Shown: piece by piece, positions 11,639-23,774 of the stretch
How the letters are laid out: every line of letters begins with the position of its first letter
Position numbering within the stretch: the first letter of the stretch is position 1
Notes under the pieces: generated by a model
Seen by the model: only the letters and a program-made list of their open reading frames with translations
What the model was told of the DNA's origin: nothing
Database searches by the model: none
Translations under genes and position numbers: made by a program
From: Fusarium oxysporum f. sp. lycopersici 4287
Lineage: Eukaryota; Ascomycota; Sordariomycetes; Hypocreales; Nectriaceae
Length of the DNA stretch: 64,000 bases
Assembly (NCBI RefSeq): GCF_000149955.1
Contig: NC_030989.1
Location: forward strand, 1,869,839 to 1,933,838
Reading direction: 5' to 3'

Positions 11639-14600
11639 ATGGAGAACTCATCGACCCCTCTCGCCGATTATTTCTGGATCGCCGGCGTAGAGTCGGTGTC
11701 CTACCACGATCCCAACTCCCAGCCCGCCCCCGTTGTTGTTCCCGTCGAGTCTACCATTGTCGAGGATGGCGAGTCTGAGGATGAAGATACAAACGGCGAC
11801 CAACCAAAAGCAAAAGCACGGCACTCACGCCAGGGCTCCGCCAACCGTCTCTCTCGGATATCTCTCACCGACCGTTTCTCCATACATACTCTCGACGAGA
11901 CAGACGGCAATACCAAAAGCAACCGCAGCAGCGCCACCATTCGTGCTATAAACCCCCCTAATTTTGGCAATACCAATGGTAATGGTAATGGCCACAGCAG
12001 TACCAATGGCCAAAATGCCGGCCCCAGCGGCATCCTTGGTGAGGGCTCCATGCTGATGGGCGACTTCGACTTTGATAAGGCTCTGGTCAAATTTGCCGCT
12101 GAGAGAGAGGTATTTCTCGAGGACCTGTCATTCAGTGCGGGCGCAAAAGTGCAAGCTCGTGCACCAATGGTGAATCCTCGGGCAGAGAGGATCAAGGCAG
12201 AGGAAAGCGACAGCGGTAGACTGAGTCCTCTCAGGAGCATTAAGGGTAGCATCCGCCGCAAGATGAGCTTTAGGGATATGAACAGTGTGCGCAAGCAACC
12301 CAGCAACAGGATCAGCACCAGTCGCGCAGGTTTGTTTTCGTCATGCTCTGGGGTTTGATCTTATCAAACTGTCAGGCGAATACAGGGACATTTGCTAACT
12401 TATAATGATAGCCTCGATCCGAACCACGAGACGACTCAGCAATTACAACTCCGTAATCCCTCCCCCCGAACCCCTTAACACCGACCCCGATATGCATCCT
12501 CTCAAACGACGCTTTGAACCGGTCCTTCTTGACCGATATCCTCCTCAGGAGGCTACAGATGAGATTGCTCGACGTGGGAAATTTCCTGACTATGTGCCCA
12601 TGTTTGCTTTTCCCAACGACATTCAGATTGTTTCGTCCGATGACCGACCTCGATCTACATGGCATGGGTTTACTATGACCTCGGACGATAACTCCAAGCT
12701 ATACGGCATAACTATTATCATCTGGACTGCTCTCAATGCCGAGGTGGCAGAGGAAGTGGAAAAGAAGTGCGAGCAATGGCGCCAAAGTCACATGTCTGAA
12801 GAAGAGCGAGAGCTGGCAGCTAGCTTGGGAGTTCGCTTGGCTGGTGAACGCACCCATCTTTCACAACTCCTTGCAAAACTCCCTACAATCCCGTCAGGCT
12901 CTCCAGCACGTGAGAGGCTCGAAGATGAAATTAGCACTGTGGAAGAAAAGATCACCCTCATGACGGACATGCTTAGGCCCCTGAGACATGGAGCCGCGTC
13001 TAAGATCGAGGGTCTCACTGCTGGCGAGAGCGGACTCTGGACGCCTCGCGCATATGGTATCTTGGGCCGAGACGCAGCCAATATGTCCTTCTGGAAAGAG
13101 TGGCTTAAGGCTATCGTTACCCCCATGACAGATGGGGGTGTCCTAAGAATTCCCCCAAGCTCACCCAGCGTGGGACGCTGGCAACCTCTTGAGCGATATG
13201 TCGTAAACCTATGCACCGAGGCATTCAATCCCCTAGGATCCAAGACTCAGGTTGAACTAGGAGTGCGCGAATTGCGACTTTATGCTCGGAAGGAGGCAGA
13301 CAATGAGATCCCTGGTTCGCGATCCATCGATCTCTATGCCCTCTTCCGTTGCTTGTCACTTGAGAACATTGTCGCTCTGTTCGAGTATGCTATGGCCGAG
13401 TCCCGAATCATCTTCCTCTCCTCTCACACCAGCATGTTGCACCTCGCCTGTCATGCACTAGCAAACCTGCTATACCCCCTGAAATGGTCAAGTATTTTCA
13501 TTCCCGTCCTCCCTGCGCGACTTCTGTCGGCTCTCGAAGCGCCTTGCCCATATATCGTCGGCATTGAGCGACGTTACGATAGAATTGAACTCCCCGAGGA
13601 CGATTATGTGCTCGTTGACTTGGACAAGGATACTATTGATGCTACATCACAACCCGTTCGACTTCCTCGTCAGGCCCGAAGGAAACTCATGTCTCTTCTG
13701 CAGGTCGCGGCGCCCCACAAACTGCGATATGGAGTCACAACTGGACCACCTCCTTATGCCATGGAATCATTCCCCTATGACGCCTTCTCCACTGAGAATG
13801 CCGCGCTTTTCAGATCCGCGACGCCCAAGAGCACCCTAGGCAAATGGGTGTCCCAGAGCTCATCGGGATTTGGCGAGCCAGACCCGCCAAATGAGGTCCT
13901 GCCACCACTGTTCAATGCTTTCGCTTCGGCCAAGGTGGACAACGGCAAATCGGACAGACCCAGCACAAGCAAGTCTGGTAAAACCAGTCCTCAGTCGTCT
14001 GTATCCCCTGTTTCGATAAACTTCCCGCCAATGCCCTCCACGCCAGTTTCTCGAAGCGACTCTGGCTTTGCTTTGGCGGCGACTCTTCGAGAGAAGCGCT
14101 CTGGACATTTTGGCGAAGAAAAGATGCGACGCAGCTCGTCCTTTGGCGTCGATAAGCACCCGCCATATCACAAGCCAAACCTCCCCTTCCTCAACGGTCA
14201 TCAAGCAAACCTGTCAATTTCAGCTATCTCGGTGGACTCTCAGAACTCCGTTGTTGGTAGTGGTAGTGGTGGTGGTGGATATGGAAATGGATATGCACCT
14301 TCAACCTACGCACAGTCAACGCTTGCGGCATCAACTATCATGCCCAGTATGCAGATCCAGCCTGTCCGAAACACAGAGACAACAGTTTGGGTCGAGGGTC
14401 ATTGCTTCAACTGGATCCCCAAGGACAACACATCGATCTGCAATATTTGCAATGACCATGCCGAGGGAGATGGCATTTACAAGTGCACAGGCTGCAAGAT
14501 CTTCTCCCACGGCAGATGTCTCGGCCATGCTTCGCTTGTCTGCCCGGAGGCATTTCATCCTGATCGAATCCGAGCAGCCTTTGTTCGCTGCCTTGCAAGT

Positions 14601-15260
14601 CTCTTGTATACGTACCGCAAGTACCTTGGACGACCTTCAAAGCAGCAAAAAGCAAACGGCCAGCTGTATGCCTTTGATATGGATGGTTTTATCAAAAGTC
14701 TTCCGCATGATCAGCACGACTATGCTACTATGATGCGGGAAACACAGTGTAAGTTTAGGCCACACCTCTTTAACGTTTGAACGGTCTTAATACTAACTCT
14801 GAACTCAAAAGGCTTCAATGAGTTTATCCACGACCGAGAGATGCAGCCAGCCAATAACGCCTCGATTCGTGTATTTGACGAGATCATCATGGCTAAGAAG
14901 GCCCGAGGCCGTTCCGGGTTATCGACGGGTCTTTCCCGCCTTTCCACCATCCGTGCATCTCATGGCGCCTCTACTTATGGTGGCTATGCCCCTCCTCGAG
15001 GCAGCTCCAACAGCAAGATCCCTGCTTGGCTCGGTGACACGTCCGATCATATCTGGCGGACTGCATCAGTGCCGTTACCCAAAGGAAACTTTCCAGGGGA
15101 GTATCGAACAGTCGTGACGAGAACGCCTGCACGTCTCGATAGATCTCTAATGCGTGAGCCTCGTTCTATTCAAGGCATGCCTCGTGTAGAAGGGCGAGGT
15201 GCTCGCGGGCTCATTCGAAAGCAAGTTCCTAGTATGCTTGGCACAACCCCTCCGACGTGA
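11639..15260 (+). CDS. DENN-domain protein with C1-like zinc motif (putative Rab GEF)
   Basis: DENN proteins activate Rab or related GTPases in membrane traffic; the target here is unknown. Three exons (11639-12329, 12412-14748, 14812-15260) give 1,158 aa. Residues 1-230 are disordered and Ser/Asn-rich. The upstream DENN segment lies near residues 288-339 (PDYVPMFAFPNDIQIVSSDD, then WHGFTMTSDD and YGITIIIW). A helical, acidic insert follows. The core DENN lies near 534-616 (SIDLYALFRCLSLENIVALF, ESRIIFLSS, LANLLYPLKWSSIFIPVLP, APCPYIVGI). The downstream segment has VLVDLDKDTI. Residues about 893-945 form a His/Cys cluster (HCFNWIP, CNICND, YKCTGCKIFSHGRC) that resembles a C1 domain, followed by a helical region and a basic tail. 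The uDENN-DENN-dDENN order is convincing; the GEF activity is inferred from the family. Confidence 0.9.
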
Positions 15261-16031
15261 GGATGAAATATCGAGGGGCCAATTACTTACATGAGAGGCT
15301 TCTCATGACTGTAACTGTGCAATGACTACAAAACACAAATCATCCTCGCCTTGGGCAAGCAAGAAGATGTTCAATTACAAGCCAGAAAAGCAAAATGAGG
15401 AGGGTCTATTGTGTACGATACCACGTTTTGTAATAATCTAGGTGGTGATGGTGGGGAAGAGAAAAGATATACGACTCGAGTACCAAGAAGTTCTAGACGA
15501 ATAGAGCATGGAGAAGTCAAGGCCTTCAAGGGTGGAACTGTCAGATGTTACTGCATAAGCACGCACATTTCCAAATGAGAAGGAGGTGGAGTGAAAGGAG
15601 GGAATAGAGGGCATTGCATCTCGTCTATAATAGACAAAATATTGGATCCCCGATTTGCTCAATATGGCTGGATGCTTGGGTTCACCATTTCTCAACTAGA
15701 GCATACAGACGTACATATGCATGGTAGTTGTCGTTAGCATACACATCAGCATAAGGGGCGGGACAGGAGTGCTGCACTATGTCAAGGCTTTGGAATTGGG
15801 GGAGTTAGAGGCTATGAGATTCATACAAAGAAAGAATATCTTTAATGACCACCCTGCCCCTATGGGAATGTGAATCTAAAGTGCACTTTGGTGTAATCTT
15901 ACATATAAACCTTGCTTCTGCAATCTTGTTGGTGTTCCACTAGCAAAGATACTCTCATCCTGTCCAGTCCTGACTAATATGATGCCGACACTTTTCTCGT
16001 TCTAAGTGGTCCTGCGCAGCTTCTCCGCTTT
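15261..16031. other. Convergent 3' intergenic region
   Basis: This 0.77 kb separates the ends of two convergent genes, the DENN gene (+) and the DUF726 gene (-). It should hold both 3' UTRs. I see no further gene. Confidence 0.7.
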
Positions 16032-18115
16032 CTAGGCGTTCAGGTCCAGGTCCTCCCAGTGAATATCCTTGAGGATCTTTCCAACCAGGGTGGAATAACG
16101 CAAATGTCCGTTCACAAGATTGCTAACGTCGTGGTTTTCGACACCATCTGCTCCCTGGATTCGTTGCAGGCCTGCCACGCCGAAGTGAATGTTGGAGGTA
16201 CGATACAAAAATCCTAAAAGATAGTCGCTTTCTGAAAAGACGTTGATTAGCCGACCAGACACAACACTCTTGAGGGTCAACCAAACCCGGCTCTCTGAGG
16301 GAGCGGGTGTGCCCATCAAGACGACGGAATCGATGAGGCCGAACTGACGCCTCTCAGCAAGAATCATCAGACAAACATAGATAGCTCGGGCTGCCAAGCT
16401 GAACCCAATAAGGGATACAGGACGGTCTCCTTGAATCTTGCTGCGCATTACAGCGTCGGCCAGCACCGCACCGGCTTTCTCAGCGCGGACCATGCCCATG
16501 CTCCAGGGGTTATCAATGATCTTGCTCACTTTCATGAGCTCGGTTGGCCAGGTGGCTTCGATAAGGCTTTTGAAAACTATTTTATGTTAGTGTTTCTCAC
16601 TAATCATAAGAAATTTCAACGTACTTGTTTGCGAAGATATAGCTTTCTTGGCAACGGCCCAGGCTGAACTTTTTACAACCGTCTCAAGTGCAGTACCTAT
16701 GTTGGTGAGTACGTTCATTTCCCATCGCAGAACATAAACCTCCCCATTATCTCCAAGAATCTTCCAAGGCCCAATGAGGTTGTCCTTGTCTGCTACCCAA
16801 CCATTCATAGCAATCACCAAGCGTAATCGTCGGCAGCTGGCTGGGATAGCTTTTGCATCAACATAATCCCTTTGAAGACCTCCGCGGGTAGGAACAAGGC
16901 CAAAGTCCTGGATCTCTCGGGAGAATGACTCAATCATTTTCTCAGTGGGTCTTGCCATATAGATCCCAAGCATGGAGCCAGTAGAAGGGCCGTTATCTGC
17001 CATAGGTCCCAGGAGACCAGCAGCGTTTGGAAGTCGTAGTCCGAGCCCACCATGGGGAGTTCCGATACCTACAGCAATAAGCTGTGTTCCAAGTCGGAAG
17101 GGACTAGTCATAGCAGCAATTCGTGCCTTTGATTTTAGGACAGGCTTATTCTCATCTTGATTCGGTTCAGTTGCTTGCTCAATGGCTGCGTCAACTGCAA
17201 GTTGACTGAAACCCTCCGCGATGCGCTTCTCTTCCTCATGAAGCACCTTCAAGGGGAGGTTCAGGGATGAGGTCAGGTTCAGAAGAGTCATACGAGCATA
17301 TGCAGTATACTCCTGAAGCGAGATAAGAATCAAAAGTGAAATGTGCAGCAATAGCTTGCGCTTATCGAGTGGCAAAGCCCAGAGGGAAGTCGGAATAGGG
17401 GGGAAACGGCGAGATAGTTCGCGATCAACGTGATTTGAAGGGGTGCGGGGAGTACCTGGTTAATATTAGCTTTGAAAACACTTATATGCCTTCAACAGAG
17501 AAAGACAACACGTCAAGGAACTTGTGTGAACCTACCAGTTGCCAGTGTTAGGCTTTCAATGCCTCCAATATCTCCACGACCACCCCCTCTCCCACCACGA
17601 GCCACGCGTCCACCTCGTGCAGCTCGTGCAGTTCCACGTCCACGGCCACGACTGTTAGATTGAGAACCATTTGGTTCCATGACACTTATATCGCGAAGAC
17701 GCTGCAGAAAGATTGACTGCCACTTTCGGAAGAAGATAAGAGCCTCTTTCTTAAGCTCCCTCAGCTGAGGCATGATGTTCTCCGAGTTGTCCTTATCTGG
17801 AGACTGGCTTGTATTAGCGCTCTTCTGTGACACCGCTGCTACAGGTTTGCACATAGAAGGAGCTCGAGGTTTCACATTCTCCTTTCCATTCGTCTTGAGT
17901 GACAAAGCCAGCCAGTGATGATGGCCGATATCGCCCAAGTCTCCCAGAGTAGATTTGACAGGAGGAGAATCAAATATGACGCTGATGTCGTTGTGAAGCT
18001 TCTCTGTGATGGCGGTGATAAGAGTGGTCAAGTCGTTTTTCTCAGCAATAGAGACAATACCGGTCAGGTCAACTGGCCGGCGAGGGACTGGACTTCCTCG
18101 TCCACCTCGAGCCAT
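16032..18115 (-). CDS. DUF726/TMCO4-like membrane alpha/beta hydrolase, divergent copy
   Basis: This belongs to the DUF726 family (human TMCO4, yeast YFL034W/Mil1), membrane-associated proteins with an alpha/beta-hydrolase fold and unproven substrates. Exons on the minus strand are 18115-17536, 17455-16625 and 16576-16032, giving 651 aa. The segment RRFPPIPTSLWALPLDKRKL precedes a hydrophobic stretch, LLLHISLLILISL. Downstream are MNGWVADKDNLIGPW and YVLRWEM, then the nucleophile elbow LIGFSLAARAIYVCL and VVLMGTPAPS. A candidate acid lies in FSESDYLLGFLYR and a candidate His in NGHLRY. Unusual points: an RGG-rich stretch at about residues 153-180, an elbow GFSLA where I expect GFSLG, and prolines and charges in the normally glycine-rich hydrophobic segment. 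It may be a diverged paralogue. The family call is firm; activity is not established. Confidence 0.87.
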
Positions 18116-19820
18116 GATTTCGGTGTTTGGAATCCTGGAAAGCTAGAGGACTGATCTGCTTGGGCAAGACAGATCTCTGACGATCCTGCCCGGTGTCGAT
18201 CTCAAACAGTCTTCTTAACTTTTCTTTTGTAGAGGTAAGGATCGTAATAGTATGAGTGCTTTGAGCGATGAGGAATGATCAAGTTGCGTCAAGCTGTGGT
18301 ATCAGTGAAAGGCGCAGACGACACCAACACAACAAATACCTGGGGTTTGGTTTCTTCTTAGACCGAAATGTGTCTCGCGCTGGGCATCTCAATCATGGAA
18401 AGCGTATAGTCAGTCAAACAGAAGTCGTAAACAGGTGGCCGGCTCGATGCAGTTGGTATAGCAAAGCCGAGCGAACAACAGCACCAGAAGTAGTCGGTGG
18501 TAACGACTAAAGCGAAGTTACAAACAGAGAATGGTCGGATGAGAATAGAAGACAGATACAAAGAAGAAGAGGAGGCAACATGCCAAGCGCAAGGGAAGAT
18601 ACGGATACAGTCGCGTGGTTTCCGCAGTAGATTTCTTGCTTTGTATGTTTACAACGCGGTTACAGCGAGGAAGAAGTGAATGGAAGGAGTTACCTATGAA
18701 AGGAAGTAAAATATAGAGGAAAGCGGGAAGGGAGGCGACGAGGTGACAAAGTCAGGGAAGGCAGGAGTGAATGCGGTGCACCTTCAGGATGATGCTTCAC
18801 CAGAGGCTTTGACAGTGTCGCCAGCTGGCAGCCGAATGTTACCGGCCGCTGCCAGTGCCAGTTCGATTAACCACTCCATATCTATATACCACCATTGCCT
18901 CAAAAAGCTCGCCTAGGTACCCAACTCCCTCAGACGGGGGGGCAAACGCGGGTACAGCAGTGTCACAATGTACGATGTGTATGGGGTCATTCGGCTCACT
19001 GCGTGCACCTGCTTCTCTAGTACCTATAAGTGTATGCATTGGTAGACAGAAAGGTATGGACCCGGATCGCTTCACTTCGTTACGTGCCTCATGCAGCTGC
19101 ATCTTTCTGGTCAGGTCAGTGAAACTCGACATCTTTTACACTTTGATTATTACTGTCATCTTCTATTATAATAATTCATTCTATCCTGAGTCTTTCCAAC
19201 AAACTTTTCATCAATACTATCACCGCACAACAAAAGATACTTTGACCTCTGTATGAAGGGGGCTGCAACTCCGCAACGTTGTGTTACTCGCAACCCGGAC
19301 GGAGGTTGTTCAGAACCTATTGGGCTGTTAATCGATAAGAAGATGTCTTAGTGAGAGACATGATCGACCCTAGCATTCGCCGAACTAAGAGTGCGGATAT
19401 ATATAAAAGTGGACGTTTTGAACCTGGCTCCAGGTCAATATTATAATGATCAAGTATACCCGCCACATTGTCATTCAATCGAGCATCTCAAAACAATCGA
19501 GCCACTAGTGTGACGCAAAGCCCTTCGGCTTCACTGTCCGGTGTATCGTGGCTAATCGATGTACAAATCAGAGGGTTGTGTTACCGTATTTCGGTCGAGC
19601 CATCGGTGAGCATGAGGCAGGCCGCGTGATAGCTGCAAAATCGATGCGCTGCAACTGGAAACTTTGTGTAAGAATATCACATCTATTTCCTTTTGGCGCC
19701 TTTCAAAGCTTTAATAGTACGAGTGGGGAAAGCATAGAAGCAAAGAAGCAAAGAAGCAAAGAACAGACTATACTTGTGCCTGGGAAAGATCATGGTCAAA
19801 GCACACGGCACACTGCATAC
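18116..19820. other. Intergenic region with an orphan TATA-like element
   Basis: This 1.7 kb contains the promoter of the DUF726 gene (-) and the 3' flank of the polymerase gene (-). A TATATATAAAAG sequence at 19398-19409 faces plus, where no credible gene follows. An imperfect 8-bp tandem repeat (GAAGCAAA, about 3 copies) lies at 19737-19763. An ACCTAGGT-type motif is at 18912-18921. The frames here look random. Confidence 0.55.
19398..19409 (+). promoter_or_regulatory. TATA-box-like sequence without a matching gene
   Basis: TATATATAAAAG is a strong TATA match. The next plus-strand frame (19548-19904, 118 codons) has no recognisable content and overlaps the polymerase 3' end in antisense. 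The element could drive a non-coding or antisense transcript, or be chance. Confidence 0.3.
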
Positions 19821-21646
19821 CTATTCAGACCCTTCCATTTCATGATATCTCTGATGCGCCGACACAGCGAACAAAGGAATATAATGACCACAAAGAGGAC
19901 ATAATGCATTGTCACCCATGTCCCAGTCATTGTCTTCTTCGTCTTCACCGTCGCCTTCTGGCACCGTTTGTGTAATTTCCTCACTCTGTGCAACATGCTT
20001 GTCTTGCATCACTTGAAAGGGCTTCAGCACTTCGTCTTGACGTTTAAACATGACAGATATGTCCCTGCCTGCTCCCGTCTTGTCATCCGCTGCACCAACA
20101 ACCATGTTTGCCACGCAGATATTGAGCATCTGTAGATTCCATCGCTGTCCCTTTTCCGGGGACAGACGCCGGAGCAGTGGTAACAGAGCTTCACTAACAA
20201 GCCGTTCCGCAATATGAGCTATGTCATCTTTGGAATCAAAGATAAAATGCGGTAAGGACCCAGATCGAGAGACGCGACTGTAATTCTGACCTTGCGCTGA
20301 GTGCAGATACGCCCATGTCCTGAGCGCTAATCGCAATGTCTTTGGTCGGGCAATCCATTTTTGTGCCCCTGGAGTGTCTGCCCCATCGTCAGGTACGAGA
20401 AGGTCTGTCCTCATTCTTCGAATGAGTGAGCATGATAGCTTGTGTAGCTCTTCTGTTATGTGTGCCAGAGTATCTAAGCCCTTATAGGTATCTTCGATAC
20501 TAATCTGGGTTGGCACATCGCTGGCTTCCTTAACCTCAGTTGGATCGACTCCATGTAGCAAGCTCCAGATTCGTACACCTACCCCTTTCTCTGATCCGGG
20601 CCCTGTAAGTAGCTTTTCTATTGCTCCGGGCGAGATGTCAGGGTGGAGGCGCACATCGGCAACTGTCACAGGATTGTCACTCAACTCTGGGATCTCGGAT
20701 ACACCTTTACTCATGTCAGCACCAGCCTGAGTACCCAGTACCTGAACAGTTTTAAACCCTAGCCCGGGAATTCTTCGCAATTTGTGGGTGTCTACGAAGG
20801 CGATCACCTCGTCTTCGGTAATAGCCATTAGTGTTGTTTGGTTTCTAGGCTTATTCTTGCTGCCGACGAGTTTGCTGAGCATCTTGTTAGTTGAGATCCC
20901 ACAAGTGGATGTAAACCCATATTTTTCTTCCACCTGTTGTCGTAGGAACTGGGCAAAATGTGATCCCAACATGAGGCGCATATAGGCTGGGTTGTTTAGG
21001 TCAGGGGTGGAAATGGCTAGGCCTTCAACACATCCGGCAATGCTCGTCACATCGCAGTGAAATCCTCGTTCAGGATTGCTTTTGGAAAGGCAAAAGAAAG
21101 ACTCTTCCAAGGATGCTCGGTTGAGGCAGGATAGGTTGTACTCAATGATATCAGTCACGTCTGCGAGAACATTGTGGTCTTAGCCAACGCTATAATTTGT
21201 TTAGGTTGCGAGATGACAACATACCCATGAACACCTCATCAAATCCCAGACGTTCAACTTTGTGATTCCACGAAAAGGTTTTAAAGAAGTTGAATAGGGT
21301 CTTGCTCATATCACGGAATGGCGTAAGGTCCTCGCCGTCGACGAGGACAAGCTCTGGGCACAATCTTTTCGCTTCAGAGACGGACATAAGCTTTGTGAGA
21401 CCGCGAGCCCGAGCGTTGTAGTTGCAGGTCGCTAGACAATTCTTTTGCTTGACGCCCAATGGCAATTTCTTGAGCTTTGCGTCCTTGTTTTCAAAGACCT
21501 GTGCATAGAAACAGTCGTAGTCCTATACAGTCCAGCCAGTTAGCAACGACCAAGGTGATGATTGGAGCTTGGTGGCTGGAACGCACGAATTGCAAGATAA
21601 TTCGAGCGTCATTCCTTTTAGGTCTCTTCTTCCTCGGCGGCTCCAT
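19821..21646 (-). CDS. Y-family DNA polymerase, Pol iota-like
   Basis: This is a translesion DNA polymerase that copies damaged templates. Exons on the minus strand are 21646-21587, 21522-21225 and 21160-19821; both introns are 64 nt and the product is 565 aa. The palm begins at DYDCFYAQV (metal-ligand Asp about residue 21) and continues with PLGVKQKN and CNYNARARGLTKLMSV. CPELVLVDGEDLTPFRDMSK follows, and the second acidic pair is in VERLGFDEVFMDVTD (Asp/Glu about 115-116). This block resembles human Pol iota more than Pol eta, notably GEDLTxxRxMS and ERLGFDE. A thumb hairpin (LRRIPGLGFKTVQVLG) and a little-finger region follow. The C-terminus carries a UBZ-like C-x2-C...H-x3-H motif (CPLCGHYIPLFAVSAHQRYH). 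The start was chosen because the first exon joins directly to the palm motif. Confidence 0.93.
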
Positions 21647-23774
21647 CCTTGATTATGGCTGCCAACCTGATGGGCGAAGGATTTGGGAACATGGGCTCAA
21701 GTTTCATGTGCGAGCGAACGGATGGAAGTTGTCGAGAGTGAAATGCAACTCAATATTCAGGCCTTGTTCAAAGAATCGGTTTGAATCCGCGATCTTGTGA
21801 ATTCAAATAATGAAACTGCGTGCAATGGAAGAGTCTGCACATGAAATCAATTCTGGGCATGAAATTCTGGGAACGCACCATCAGTTCGGATGCTCATTCA
21901 TGGTGTGCCTGCAAGTTAGTGGTGTTGCCTTCTACCTAGGTACTAAGGTATGCCTGGGCGCTGGGTCTGTCCGTGCCTGAGGCGTCGATGCGTCCGCACC
22001 TCCATTTCTATGGAGTGTGACTTACACCACGCCCTGCATCATCAAGTTACCTGTATCAGCAAACAACGATTGGTTTTCTTGATGAAATGAATCACCTTGG
22101 ATTTAATCGCCCGAAGAACAAAACAGGTCTTGTTTTTCGAATCTGATCTGGTGCAGAAATAGACGCGATGTCTATAATTTTGCTTCAGGCTACTCTCGCT
22201 CCCGACACATGATACCGTCATGTTCGTGTCCGCAGCGAATAAGCTAATACCTCTGCTTCATTCGTTCCAATGAAGCGGTAGAAATCAATTTCCAAAGGAT
22301 GACGTTATAAGAATTACGGATGCGGTACCCATTATGTGACATTCTGGAAGCTACCTATGTCGGTCATTCTCAGGAGTACTGCAAACACCAACACCTCATC
22401 CCTGCTTTTGACGAGCGGGTAGACTCGATGCTCGGTTGGATAAACAGTCACAATCTCGCAGGAGAAATCAGCATCTTGTCCGTACGATCCAGCCACTTCT
22501 TCAGCTGTTTCCGATCCTTCTCAACTCAAGCGAGTCTGACTCTAGTCCCCCGCTTTGATCCTTGTCCGGACGTACACTACTACGCAGTTTCAGCCATCCA
22601 CAGTTGCGCTGTAGCCGCCCAGGTATATACTCGATTTGCAAAAGAAGGTTGTCTGGCCCAGCTAATGGCGTCAACTCTAGGCTTTGAAAGACTTGCATTT
22701 ACCGCACTTGTTAATCGTTTCTGGACTTTGGTTGTTGTCAATCATCATTCTTCTCATCGCATCGTTATTGTTTGTTTGAAGACTGTCAGCGCTTTTGTGT
22801 CAGCCCTAACTAAACAAGTGCAATTTCAACAAAGATGGCCGAAGCTTTGAAAACAGGGGCAAGGCTTGTCAAAATCATGGCTTAGAACATGGCTGAGCAT
22901 CACCCCGCCGCAGTTGGGTATTTGTTCTCGTCGAAGGATCATACCGACTTTTCGAAAACTCCTTAGACACTTGGGAAGGATCGTCTTTGATTATACATGC
23001 AAAAGAAGTTCTCAAAAACATGACGATAACGCAAATGACCAGTCATTCTCTTCTTAACTCCTCCACGCCAAGGCGCCATGTCGTCTAAGGGAGGGGATAT
23101 TGGAAACCCTCTTGCATAGACGCCAGCGCGAGTGAAAGAGCCGACTTGTTAGCCGCGTGATTGGACATGATTGAAGCTCACTAGGATCATACATTCAACT
23201 TCGGCGCTTGCGCCTCTAACGCTTCCCACCAAGTTGCTCTGGCGAACCAACCACAGCACCCGCCAATGACATCCTCGTCAACTTGCTACGCTTTTGGCAG
23301 GTCAGAGTCTCCCAGGGCTGAATCCTTCTGAACCCCCCGATATTTCCGCGTCTAGGTCATGGAAGGCTTATCACACTGCATGCATGCCTAGTGGCGCTTG
23401 TTTGGGTGTCAGGACTGGGTCAAAGAGCAGATGAAAGCCCTGGTTATGTCTCCCCGCCCACCCAAGATCCAGTGAGACGCATGTCTCACTGTCTATCATC
23501 CTATATAGACGCAATGTCCTCGTTTCTCGCTGTTTGTTCGCGTTGTTTCTGCGTTTTTGACATTGCAACGTTTTTATAATCCCTGTCGGTTCCGGCCTTT
23601 CGGTAACAGCGTCTCCGCCTAGGCCTGTTGGACGTTGGTTGCTTGTCTGTTGGTTGATAGACACAGTCACCTGCAACTCAACGAAGGCAATCCGGCAGCT
23701 CATCTCTTGTGTACTCCGGCATAGCAGCCTTCTTGATCTACCTATCAACTACAACTACAACTACATCTAGCATC
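21647..23774. other. Divergent intergenic region, 2.1 kb
   Basis: This holds the promoters of the polymerase gene (-) and the KKPRL gene (+). TACCTAGGTA at 21933-21942 is a perfect palindrome. A 176-codon frame at 22320-22850 has no recognisable domain and is probably chance or leader sequence. A short ACTACA repeat at 23747-23766 sits just before the next start codon. Confidence 0.6.

Noticed and set aside
11464..11778. 104-codon frame overlapping the DENN start
   Set aside because: Lies in the pyrimidine-rich leader and overlaps the real start in another frame; possibly an upstream ORF but not a separate gene.
22320..22850. 176-codon plus-strand frame upstream of the KKPRL gene
   Set aside because: No domain, unlikely composition and no clear promoter; more likely chance or leader sequence.
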